Positions 5,150-13,184 of a DNA stretch of 35,005 nt are shown one piece after another; position 1 is the stretch's first letter; each line of letters begins with the position of its first letter. This DNA is from Paenibacillus alginolyticus DSM 5050 = NBRC 15375. GTDB lineage: Bacteria > Bacillota > Bacilli > Paenibacillales > NBRC-103111. Below the pieces are notes generated by a model. It had not been told where the DNA came from, did not search any database, and was given only the letters and a program-made list of their open reading frames with translations. The translations under genes were made by a program, and so were the position numbers. The stretch covers positions 1 through 35,005 of the forward strand of contig NZ_AUGY01000087.1 in assembly GCF_000422905.1 (NCBI RefSeq), written 5' to 3'.

Positions 5150-7657
5150 ATGGTGTTCGAAAACATGCAGAGAAGAAGCTTAAGCGCAGTGATTGGTGGC
5201 GGTTGGTCGGGATTATGGCAGAAAGCGAAAGCAGGCGCACATAGCGCAGCCGTGGAGAATCGATTCGTACAAGCTTTTGTAGCTAAGAAGTGGTCTTTAC
5301 TGCTCATCGTGATGGCTTTCTTACTTGGACGTGCGATGATTTTGGAACAGCTATCTCCATTTGCTCTAGCGTTCATTGCGGTGATTTATTTTACAAGAAG
5401 AGATATTTTACACTGGGTAGGTATTGCTGCATTTGCTGGAAGCTTACTTTCACTAAGTTCGAATACAGGTTATCTGGTTACGGAAATCATCGTGTTCTTG
5501 CTCATCCAAAAGGCACTAGAGAAATTTGAACGCTCCGACCTTTCGCTAGCGCCATTGCTAGTATTCAGCTCAACCTTGCTGGTTCAGCTCTTTGCGGAGC
5601 TGGTAGTCTCGAACCTAAGCTGGTATACACTCATGATGGTCTCCGTTGAGGCACTGCTAAGTCTAGTGCTGACGCTAATTTTTATTCAAGCTATACCTGT
5701 ATTTACGCTTACCCGTAAGAACTACCATTTGAAACATGAGGAAATTATTTGTCTAATTATCTTGTTAGCTTCTGTAATGACAGGAACGGTGAGCTGGGTT
5801 GTAGGTCCAATTACCGTTGAACATGTGCTGTCCCGTTATTTGATTCTATTATTTGCGCTGGTGGGGGGAGCGCCTTTCGGAGCTTCGGTAGGTGTCATTA
5901 CAGGATTAATCCTAAGTCTTGCGAATAGCAATGCGGTTTATCAAATGAGTTTACTGGCTTTCTCGGGGATGTTAGCAGGGCTTCTCAAAGATGGTAATCG
6001 ATTGGCTGTTGCTTTCGGAATGCTTTTGGGGTCATCGATACTTGCTTTCTATATGGGGTCAGGGGCTGACGTGATCAACTCCACATGGGAGTCGCTTGCA
6101 GCTGTTGCACTCTTCCTGTTGACACCTCGGAGCTTGATTCTGACACTAGCTAAATATGTGCCTGGTACGCAAGAAAATCTGAAATCCCAACAGGACTACG
6201 CGAAGCGGGTTCGGGATGTTACGGCCGGACGTGTGGAACAGTTCTCTGAAGTGTTCCGCCAGCTGGCGCGTAGCTTTAAGCAGTTGACGACGGATGATGC
6301 GGTGAGCCGCAAGGAGGAGGAAGTTGGCCATTTCATGAATGCGGTTGCGCAGAAGGCTTGTGATTCCTGCTGGAAAAAGAGCCAGTGCTGGGATCAAAAA
6401 TTTTATCAAACCTATACGTATATGACCGATATGATGACCCAAATTGAGATGAAGGAGAGTATGACGAAGAAGAATATTCCACCGGAATGGAGGAAGGTGT
6501 GCATTCGCACGGATCAAGTGCTGGATGTGATGAAGCAGCAATATGGCTTGTACAAGAATGATTTGCATTGGAAAAAGCAGATTATGGATAGCCGGCATCT
6601 CGTGGCTGATCAGCTTTCGGGCGTGTCCCAAGTGATGGAGGACTTGGCCAAGGAGATTAAACGGGAAGGACAGGAGCTGTTCATTCAAGAAGAGCAAATT
6701 CGTAATGCCCTGGAGGAGCTGGGCTTATCCATCCATACCATCGACATCATTTCCTTGGATGAAGGAAATATCGAAATAGAAATCATTCATCAATACACGA
6801 AGGGCTTCGATGAATGCCGGAAAATCATTGCGCCGCTCTTGAGCGAAATTATCGGCGAGAACGTCGCCGTCATGCGTGAAGAGATGCATGCGCGCGGCGA
6901 GGGTTACAGCACGGTCGTATTCGGCTCTGCCAAGGAATACGAGGTTGAAACCGGGGTCGCCGGCGCAGCCAAGGGGGGCGACCTCTTCTCGGGCGACAGC
7001 TTTTCCACGGTGGAGCTGGGCAATGGCAAGTATGCCGTGGCGCTTAGCGACGGCATGGGCAACGGCGAGCGCGCGCGTGCGGAGAGCCAGACGGCTCTGA
7101 GCATCCTGCAGCAGCTGCTGCAGTCGGGCATGGACGAGAAGCTGGCGATCAAGTCGCTGAACTCGGTGTTGATGCTGCGCTCTTCGGATGAGATGTACGC
7201 GACCGTAGATATGGCTTTGATCGACATGTACAACGCAAACACAACGTTCATGAAGATTGGCTCTACGCCTAGCTTCATTAAGCGCGGGACCGAAGTGATT
7301 TCGATATCGGCTAATAATTTGCCGGTCGGTATCTTGAGCGAGATTGACGTTGATCTGGTCTCGATTCCGCTCCAATCCGGTGATATCCTCGTCATGATGA
7401 CAGATGGCATCTACGATGCACCGGGACATGCGGTAAACAAAGAGATGTGGATGAAGCGGATGATTCAGGAGATCGATACGACGATGCCGCAGGATTTTGC
7501 GGACTGTTTATTAGAAAGGATTTTCCGCCACCATCATGGCGAAATTCAAGATGATATGACCGTCGTTGTGGCACGGGTTGAGAAGAGGCAGCCTGAGTGG
7601 GCCACATTCCGCTGGCCAGGCATTACGCGAATGGAGCGTCCGAAGACGGTTAGTTAA
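5150..7657 (+). CDS. spoIIE: Stage II sporulation protein E, membrane PP2C phosphatase
   Basis: This 835-residue protein (B. subtilis 827) dephosphorylates the anti-anti-sigma factor SpoIIAA and so releases sigma-F in the forespore. It also binds FtsZ at the polar septum. Residues about 45-330 contain some ten membrane segments, 340-590 the central oligomerisation/FtsZ-interaction region with a Cys cluster CDSCWKKSQCWD, and about 600-825 the PP2C domain with metal-binding SDGMGNG (about 633), MTDGIYD (about 750) and QDDMTVVVAR. AAGGAAAG (5136-5143) is 6 bases from the ATG. An overlapping ATG at 5146 is out of frame. The segment around 6830-7200 is much more GC-rich than the rest of the gene. 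Confidence 0.97.
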   Translation: MVFENMQRRSLSAVIGGGWSGLWQKAKAGAHSAAVENRFVQAFVAKKWSLLLIVMAFLLGRAMILEQLSPFALAFIAVIYFTRRDILHWVGIAAFAGSLLSLSSNTGYLVTEIIVFLLIQKALEKFERSDLSLAPLLVFSSTLLVQLFAELVVSNLSWYTLMMVSVEALLSLVLTLIFIQAIPVFTLTRKNYHLKHEEIICLIILLASVMTGTVSWVVGPITVEHVLSRYLILLFALVGGAPFGASVGVITGLILSLANSNAVYQMSLLAFSGMLAGLLKDGNRLAVAFGMLLGSSILAFYMGSGADVINSTWESLAAVALFLLTPRSLILTLAKYVPGTQENLKSQQDYAKRVRDVTAGRVEQFSEVFRQLARSFKQLTTDDAVSRKEEEVGHFMNAVAQKACDSCWKKSQCWDQKFYQTYTYMTDMMTQIEMKESMTKKNIPPEWRKVCIRTDQVLDVMKQQYGLYKNDLHWKKQIMDSRHLVADQLSGVSQVMEDLAKEIKREGQELFIQEEQIRNALEELGLSIHTIDIISLDEGNIEIEIIHQYTKGFDECRKIIAPLLSEIIGENVAVMREEMHARGEGYSTVVFGSAKEYEVETGVAGAAKGGDLFSGDSFSTVELGNGKYAVALSDGMGNGERARAESQTALSILQQLLQSGMDEKLAIKSLNSVLMLRSSDEMYATVDMALIDMYNANTTFMKIGSTPSFIKRGTEVISISANNLPVGILSEIDVDLVSIPLQSGDILVMMTDGIYDAPGHAVNKEMWMKRMIQEIDTTMPQDFADCLLERIFRHHHGEIQDDMTVVVARVEKRQPEWATFRWPGITRMERPKTVS

Positions 7658-7669
7658 TGGAGGAATAGA

Positions 7670-7707
7670 AGCCATAACAGCTCATTTGCTGTTATGGCTT
7701 TTTATTT
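7670..7707 (+). terminator. Rho-independent terminator of spoIIE
   Basis: AGCCATAACAGC (7670-7681) pairs perfectly with GCTGTTATGGCT (7688-7699) around a 6-base loop, followed by a T-rich tract. Confidence 0.95.
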
Positions 7708-7876
7708 GCTGCTATTCCCTTAAGATCAAACTAGTAAATTAATACCCAAATAGGTTGCGCACAGAATTAGAAGCATGCTTAACTTATTTATAGGTTTGTT
7801 TACAAATCATGCTAAATCTAAGTTTCCTCGGAGTATCATTATTGCGTGAGATCCAAGAGAAGGCGGTGCCATTTTT

Positions 7877-8590
7877 GTGATTAGAAAAAAGCTATCACTG
7901 TTATTTATCGTTCTTGGGATTATCATATTTCTTTATCCAACGCTAAACGATCGTTATGAGAGCTATCAGCAGAACAAAATATTGAAACAATGGCAGGAAA
8001 ATCTGCAGAATATGGATCAGACAGCCTCTGACATCGAGGAGGAAACGAATGCGGGGTTGGTCGTGCCTTCTTCCAATCCCGTGGTGGAAGCGCTGCCAGC
8101 AAGCAGCTCGCCGAGCAGTCAACCAAGCAGTCAGCCAAGCTCCTTAGCTGCAGAAATGACACCGAAGCCTGTTTCTTTGCCGCAGAAGAATATAGAGGGT
8201 GTCCTCACAATCGATAAAATTAATTTAAAGCTCCCTATTTTGACAGATGCAACCGTGAATAATTTGAAGATTTCCGTTGCTAGTATTGCCAAAACAGGCA
8301 AAGTAGGAGCTGTTGGTAACTATGCCATTGCGGGTCATCGCAACCTGACCTACGGGAAAAATTTTAATAGATTAGATGAAGTTACTGAAGGGGATTTCAT
8401 AGAAGTGAATACAGGAAGCAAAACGTATATCTACAAGGTAGTGGACAAACAGTATGTCCTCCCAGAGGATGTCTGGGTGCTGAAGGGCAACGGCAAAGAT
8501 CGGGAGATTACGCTAATAACTTGTCATCCTATGGAAAATCCGACTCATCGTATTGCCATTAAGGGAATCCTGGTGCAGTCTAAGGAATAA
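7877..8590 (+). CDS. Sortase (probably class D)
   Basis: The 237-residue protein has an N-terminal membrane anchor (about residues 5-23), a Ser/Pro/Gln-rich linker (about 60-98) with repeated SSQPSSQPSS, and a sortase domain (about 105-235). The catalytic set is visible: His154 in AIAGHRN, Cys216 in TLITCHP and Arg225 in NPTHRIAIKG. Sortases cleave LPXTG-type signals and join the protein to the cell wall. The LPKTG protein about 1.2 kb downstream is the obvious substrate. The TLITCHP motif, type II topology and short C-terminus fit class D, but class assignment is from memory. The start is GTG at 7877, with AAGGCGG about 10 bases upstream. No terminator with a T-run follows the stop. Confidence 0.92.
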   Translation: MIRKKLSLLFIVLGIIIFLYPTLNDRYESYQQNKILKQWQENLQNMDQTASDIEEETNAGLVVPSSNPVVEALPASSSPSSQPSSQPSSLAAEMTPKPVSLPQKNIEGVLTIDKINLKLPILTDATVNNLKISVASIAKTGKVGAVGNYAIAGHRNLTYGKNFNRLDEVTEGDFIEVNTGSKTYIYKVVDKQYVLPEDVWVLKGNGKDREITLITCHPMENPTHRIAIKGILVQSKE

Positions 8591-8641
8591 AATGTAATAT
8601 TTTGTCTATCCAGAGAGACAAGCCTATGTTAAGATTGCACT

Positions 8642-8655
8642 ATCACTATAGTGAT
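8642..8655. promoter_or_regulatory. Perfect 14-bp palindrome upstream of the riboswitch
   Basis: ATCACTATAGTGAT is a perfect palindrome lying about 20 bases before the riboswitch region. It contains TATAGT, a possible -10 element, so it could be an operator over the promoter of the riboswitch transcript. No good -35 partner is visible. Confidence 0.4.
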
Positions 8656-8663
8656 TATAGGGA

Positions 8664-8768
8664 TTCGGTGCGTTCCTCCGATAAAGGCAAATCTAGCGAA
8701 AACTAGAGACGCAAAACTAAAGGGCCTTCCTTAGCCGAACTAAGTTGGCAGCCAGTTACCGAAAGGGG
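8664..8768 (+). promoter_or_regulatory. Cyclic di-GMP-I (GEMM-I) riboswitch
   Basis: The leader shows the conserved GEMM-I signature in order: AAAGGCAAA, a hairpin TCTAG-CGAAAA-CTAGA, the invariant GACGCAAAACTAAAGGGCC, a second hairpin CTTAG-CCGAA-CTAAG, then TTGGCAGCCAGTTACCGAA. TTCGGT (8664-8669) can pair with ACCGAA (8758-8763) to close the element, although the exact closing helix is uncertain. The 3' side of that helix overlaps the ribosome binding site AAAGGGG (8762-8768) of the GTG start at 8777, and no terminator lies between. Control is therefore probably at translation of the transglutaminase-like gene. Whether c-di-GMP turns it off or on cannot be read from the sequence. Confidence 0.88.
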
Positions 8769-8776
8769 ATTTTTTT

Positions 8777-9583
8777 GTGTTCAAAAAGCCAATCATACGA
8801 ACGATCATTGCTGCGGTTCTGTTTACTCTTGCTCCGCAAGGGATATTTGCAGCTTCTAATCCATCTATGATAGATAAAGATGCTCTCAATAAAGGAATTA
8901 TCTCGGTTCATTATTCAAAAGATAAGAACACCAAAGTTCTCGTTCGAATAATGAGAGAAAATATCAAATATGACTACACCTTCGAAGAAGGGGATCAGTA
9001 CCCTTTACAGCTTGGAAACGGCCAGTATAAAGTGCTGATCGGTGAGTCTATAGGAGCTAATAAATATAAAGTTGTTGCGCAAGAACAAATAGATTTGGAT
9101 ATGGAAGACGAGAATGCCGTATTTCTACAGTCCATTCCGTTAATCAATTGGAACAATGAATCGAAGGCGGTCGTTGAGGCTAAGCAATTAATTGGGGATA
9201 AAGAAAGTGATATCGACAAAATAAGAGCCATTTATGGCTATATCACGACACAATTTCAGTATGATTATGAGAAAGCCCAAACTGTAGCAGATAATTACGT
9301 ACCTAATCTGGATATGGTCTACGCAGCGTCCAAAGGAATTTGTTATGATTTTGCAGCTACTTTTGCGGCAATGGCAAGAAGCGAGGGGATTCCAACCCGT
9401 CTGGTTATGGGGTATGAAAGCCATGCGCCGGATACTTATCATGCGTGGAATCAAGTTTTCCTAAAGGATAGTAAGGAATGGGTGACGATCGATACTACGT
9501 ATGACGCTGTTCATATACAAGCGGGTGAAACAATAGATATTATAAAAAAAGATCATAATTATCAAATTTCCAAAATATATTAA
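8777..9583 (+). CDS. Secreted transglutaminase-like (Transglut_core) protein
   Basis: The 268 residues begin with a signal peptide (basic MFKKPIIR, hydrophobic stretch, cleavage probably after GIFAA or IFA). A beta-rich region of about 25-125 follows, then a transglutaminase/papain-like core (about 135-260). The catalytic triad is visible: Cys189 in KGICYDFAATFAAMAR, His222 in YHAWNQVF and Asp239 in WVTIDTTYD. Such extracellular domains may crosslink proteins, hydrolyse amides or act as proteases, and the activity cannot be fixed from sequence. It starts at GTG 8777, 8 bases after AAAGGGG, under a c-di-GMP riboswitch. It sits between a sortase and a sortase substrate, so a role in surface-protein assembly is inferred. 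Confidence 0.88.
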   Translation: MFKKPIIRTIIAAVLFTLAPQGIFAASNPSMIDKDALNKGIISVHYSKDKNTKVLVRIMRENIKYDYTFEEGDQYPLQLGNGQYKVLIGESIGANKYKVVAQEQIDLDMEDENAVFLQSIPLINWNNESKAVVEAKQLIGDKESDIDKIRAIYGYITTQFQYDYEKAQTVADNYVPNLDMVYAASKGICYDFAATFAAMARSEGIPTRLVMGYESHAPDTYHAWNQVFLKDSKEWVTIDTTYDAVHIQAGETIDIIKKDHNYQISKIY

Positions 9584-9594
9584 AGAAATTGAAG

Positions 9595-9626
9595 AAACCT
9601 GTACTCAACTGAGTACAGGTTTTTTT
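9595..9626 (+). terminator. Rho-independent terminator after the transglutaminase-like gene
   Basis: AACCTGTACTC (9596-9606) pairs perfectly with GAGTACAGGTT (9611-9621) around AACT, followed by a T-run. It separates the riboswitch-controlled gene from the LPKTG gene. Confidence 0.95.
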
Positions 9627-9678
9627 GTGCCGTTCATGTTGAAAAAATATCAATTCCCAAGGATTTACAATACAAGTT

Positions 9679-9703
9679 GTATCATATAGTATTAAAATGA
9701 TAC
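9679..9703. promoter_or_regulatory. Inverted repeat upstream of the LPKTG adhesin, possible operator
   Basis: GTATCAT (9679-9685) and ATGATAC (9697-9703) form a 7-base inverted repeat spaced by 11 bases, about 65 bases before the adhesin start. TACAA-TACAAG-TTGTA lies directly upstream. The adhesin must have its own promoter because a strong terminator precedes it, but I see no near-consensus -35/-10 pair. Confidence 0.35.
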
Positions 9704-9766
9704 GTTTTGTTTCAAGACATAAGTGGTAAATAAATAAAAATTGATTATGAATGGAGGTATGAAATT

Positions 9767-12700
9767 ATGTTGAAGAAAAAGACGAGTATGCTGCTGATTA
9801 CATTATTAATTTTTATGCAGAGTATTTACGGGATTGGCTTTTTGCCTAAGGCCAGTGCAAACACAATTTCAAACAACATTCTCGACAGTGTGACGATGGC
9901 TGTATACGACAGCTCGGGACAAGTTGTGACCGGCAATGTTTACGAGCCAAACTCCAAAGTGCAGCTAGACTATACATGGTCTTTGCCAAACGGTCATGGG
10001 TACCATAGTGGTGATACGTTTACGTTCACTCTGCCGCAGCAATTTTTGCTTTTCAACGATATCAGTGGCGGTTTGGATATGGGACCGAATCAGTTGGGAA
10101 CTTTTCATGTGGATCAGGCTAGTCATCAAGTGTTGATTACTTTTAACAACTACATCGAAAGCCATGACAATGTACATGGAACGCTCACTTTCAGAACACA
10201 GTTAGATATAAGTAAACTTACGGAGAGCACAACGGTAACGATTACAATTCCGATTCAATCTGGCGAACAGATTTTCATCCTTCATCTAAAGCCCTTGGTC
10301 ACTTCCACAATCGAAAAGAGAGGCATACCCTCTGGGTTTAACTCGAAAGATATTCATTGGACCGTGGATGTGAATAAGACGCTGGATTCTGTTCAGAACG
10401 CCGTGGTGACGGACCCTATTCCCATAGGTCTATCTGTTCCTGTAACTGTAGCTGTTTATGATTTAGGGGTTCATCTAGATGGAACCGTCGTACAAGGAGC
10501 ATTGGTGGATAGCAGTAAGTATACAGTTAATAGAACAGGGGCAGATCTTTCTGTTCGGTTCAATGAATCTCCTATTCATACGGCTTACCGCATTCAATAT
10601 ACGACGCCAATAACCGATTTTGATAAAGAAACCTTTGTGAATACAGCAACGTTTGGAGGGAGTAATAAAAGTCCTGTTCAAGCCTCTGCGACAGTCCATG
10701 TAACACGTGGCAGTTCTTTGGATAAAATAGCGGAAAGCTATAGTCCAATTACGCAAATTATTGGTTGGGGAATCAAATATAATTATAATGAAAGGACAAT
10801 TGCCCAGTCAGCAGCATTCCTAAAGGACTTATTCAATGATACACAAGAAATTGTTGCAGGATCCCTTCATATCTATCCCGTAACGTTCAATTCAAGTGGG
10901 AATGAGACACTGGGAAGTGAATTGCCGAGTGGGGAGTACACCGTCACAACGGAAACGGCTGCTGGCAAGAAAGGATTTAAACTGCAATTTAATCATGATA
11001 TTTCATCGGCCTATAAAATTACTTATCAGACCAAGGCAAGTAATCCGGTTTTGAATAATGCGATCATTACGAATACCGTTACGTCCGGCAGCGGAGCAAG
11101 TGATTCAGCATCACGGGCTATTGAACAGGGGGCAATTTTCAAGTATCCTGGAACCGCAGATTACAAGGCCAAAACCGTATCTTGGCTTATTATCATTAAC
11201 AGAGACAGTCAGTTGATGAACAATCTAGTTGTGACCGATACATTTTCGAATAAAGGATTGCGTTTCAAGCCCGATTCGTTAGTTATTAAAAAAGGAAACG
11301 TGGTCTTACCGTCGGCGAATTATATCCTTGATAGTTCTGTCGGTGCTGAGGATGGGTTCAAAGTTAAATTCACGAATGCGATCTCAGAACCAATTTCGAT
11401 TGTTTACCAAACAGAATTCAATATAGATTTGATCAGTCCTCCGGGAACTACTAATTTCATGAATTCAGCTAAGGCGGATTGGATCGACAGCCCTGAGAAA
11501 ACAAAGACGCAAACAGCAAATGCAACATTTATTCCGAGAAATGAAGTGAAGAACAATGGGTTCAAATATGGTGCCTACGATGCTGCTTCAAAAAAACTAG
11601 AATGGACAGTGGGAGCTAACTATAACGGCATAGCTATTGCAGATGCTATCGTACAGGATACGTTAGAGTCTAATCAAAAGTTTATTGATGATCCGCTTAA
11701 ACCGCTTGATTTGCTTGCTGTATACCAAATGAACATTCAGGCAAATGGCAACCACTCACAGGGCGGGAAGATAGACCCCTCAAAATATGATTACGCAGTG
11801 GATAGCCAAAACAGGCTAGTTGTTCATTTCCATCAACCCATTTCGGAACCATTTTACATCGTTTTTAAAACGAGTCTACAAGGTCAATTGATTAACAATA
11901 CTGTTTCAAATACGGCTAGAATTTTCGATGGAACTAAACAGGTTTCCGGCAACCTCAGCGCGACCCTGCCCATTCCTAAGGGCGGAGAATACGTGAGTAA
12001 AAGCGGGTGGCAAAGCGGAGATAAAATTAACTGGTCAGTCCAAATAAATTATGGTCAATCTACATTAAACGGTGCGAAAATCATCGATACACCGTCAATC
12101 AATCAACAATTAATGCCAAACTCGTTCCATTTGTTTGCAACGACCGTGGCTAGTAACGGGAATGTCATGAAGGGATCAGAATTAACGAATGGCGTGGACT
12201 ACACGCTAGTTATTAATACGGATAATCAAGGCAAACAAACATTTGAGCTGAGTTTTGTCAATCAGATAACAACCGCGTATATTTTGGAATATCAATCTTT
12301 AATTAGGGCCAACGATCACGAAACGGTCATCAATAGAATCAGTCTTAGCGGCACTAACGTAACCACTATTACGGAAAAATCGACCAAGGAAATTGTGGTC
12401 GGTGTATCGGACGGATCTGGCACCGGCAGCGGAGTTCGAGGGTCATTGACGGTTATGAAAATTGACTCTGCCAACAACACTTTAGTGCTCAGCGGCGCAA
12501 CCTTTGAACTGTATCGTAAATCGGGTGACACAAAAACGTTTATTGACAGGTTAACAACAGATGAAACAGGTTCTGTCATCTTTAACAATCTACTTGCAGG
12601 CGATTATGAGGTGATTGAAATAGCAGCTCCTTCTGGTTATGGAATAAATAAAGAGGATAATCCGATAACCCTTCATCCAGGAGATGAACTTTATCTCAAT

Positions 12701-13030
12701 GTGATCAACACGAAGACAACACCAACACCAACACCAACACCAACACCAACACCAACACCAACACCAACACCAACACCGACACCGACACCGACACCAACAC
12801 CAACACCAACACCAACACCAACACCATTGCCAAGTGTAACGCCAACACCTTCAACGGGGCCGGACATTCCGATTGATACGGATAATGATGTGCCCTTAGG
12901 AGGAATTCCGCCTATTACGAAGCCAGAGACCCTCCCAAAAACAGGAGAATCTAGTCATTTGTATGTGGAAATCGCAGGCATCACTTTAATCTTACTAGGT
13001 CTTATCCTAAGAAGGAGATTCACTAGGTAA
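9767..13030 (+). CDS. LPXTG-anchored multidomain adhesin-like surface protein
   Basis: The 1087 residues start with a signal peptide (about 1-31) and an adhesin-type Ig-like domain (about 32-175). Five related units of about 135-150 residues follow, beginning near 180, 315, 455, 596 and 740, each with a motif of the type K(x)WxVxxN...L.NAxVxDx as in collagen-binding/isopeptide-type Ig folds of Gram-positive adhesins. A SpaA/Cna-B domain (about 892-980) carries Lys in TVMKIDS and Glu in YEVIEIAAPSGYG, positions that usually form an internal isopeptide bond. Then come an 18-unit Thr-Pro stalk (985-1020), LPKTGE (from 1056), a membrane segment and an RRRFTR tail. The protein should be wall-anchored by the sortase encoded upstream. 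The ligand is unknown. GGAGG precedes the ATG by 10 bases. Confidence 0.93.
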   Translation: MLKKKTSMLLITLLIFMQSIYGIGFLPKASANTISNNILDSVTMAVYDSSGQVVTGNVYEPNSKVQLDYTWSLPNGHGYHSGDTFTFTLPQQFLLFNDISGGLDMGPNQLGTFHVDQASHQVLITFNNYIESHDNVHGTLTFRTQLDISKLTESTTVTITIPIQSGEQIFILHLKPLVTSTIEKRGIPSGFNSKDIHWTVDVNKTLDSVQNAVVTDPIPIGLSVPVTVAVYDLGVHLDGTVVQGALVDSSKYTVNRTGADLSVRFNESPIHTAYRIQYTTPITDFDKETFVNTATFGGSNKSPVQASATVHVTRGSSLDKIAESYSPITQIIGWGIKYNYNERTIAQSAAFLKDLFNDTQEIVAGSLHIYPVTFNSSGNETLGSELPSGEYTVTTETAAGKKGFKLQFNHDISSAYKITYQTKASNPVLNNAIITNTVTSGSGASDSASRAIEQGAIFKYPGTADYKAKTVSWLIIINRDSQLMNNLVVTDTFSNKGLRFKPDSLVIKKGNVVLPSANYILDSSVGAEDGFKVKFTNAISEPISIVYQTEFNIDLISPPGTTNFMNSAKADWIDSPEKTKTQTANATFIPRNEVKNNGFKYGAYDAASKKLEWTVGANYNGIAIADAIVQDTLESNQKFIDDPLKPLDLLAVYQMNIQANGNHSQGGKIDPSKYDYAVDSQNRLVVHFHQPISEPFYIVFKTSLQGQLINNTVSNTARIFDGTKQVSGNLSATLPIPKGGEYVSKSGWQSGDKINWSVQINYGQSTLNGAKIIDTPSINQQLMPNSFHLFATTVASNGNVMKGSELTNGVDYTLVINTDNQGKQTFELSFVNQITTAYILEYQSLIRANDHETVINRISLSGTNVTTITEKSTKEIVVGVSDGSGTGSGVRGSLTVMKIDSANNTLVLSGATFELYRKSGDTKTFIDRLTTDETGSVIFNNLLAGDYEVIEIAAPSGYGINKEDNPITLHPGDELYLNVINTKTTPTPTPTPTPTPTPTPTPTPTPTPTPTPTPTPTPTPLPSVTPTPSTGPDIPIDTDNDVPLGGIPPITKPETLPKTGESSHLYVEIAGITLILLGLILRRRFTR
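12719..12826 (+). repeat. In-frame hexanucleotide microsatellite (18 Thr-Pro codon pairs)
   Basis: 108 bases of ACACCA, with several ACACCG variants, encode 18 Thr-Pro pairs between the Cna-B domain and the LPKTG signal. The unit is six bases, so copy-number changes keep the reading frame and would alter only stalk length. Confidence 0.97.
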
Positions 13031-13044
13031 ATCTTCAATCTTGA

Positions 13045-13082
13045 GACAGTCCGCCATTATCATCGGGTGGGCTGTCTTTTTA
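13045..13082 (+). terminator. Rho-independent terminator of the adhesin gene
   Basis: GACAGTCCGCC (13045-13055) pairs with GGTGGGCTGTC (13066-13076) through two G-T pairs, followed by TTTTTATT. Confidence 0.92.
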
Positions 13083-13184
13083 TTTCGCTGAGTTAGCTTG
13101 TGATTAGACTCTCTCATAAATGGAAAAACTAGGAGGAGAACTACTAGAGAGCTAATCTTTTCTTGGGCCAGGGAGGCATATATC

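Noticed and set aside
6725..7429. 234-codon minus-strand gene inside spoIIE
   Set aside because: It is a shadow produced by the GC-rich patch, which has few stop codons in other frames. The + strand carries intact PP2C motifs.
8602..8621. Terminator after the sortase gene
   Set aside because: TTGTCT and AGACAA can pair but no T-run follows, so termination is not supported.
12719..12826. Non-coding tandem repeat or CRISPR
   Set aside because: It is an in-frame Thr-Pro stalk within the adhesin gene.
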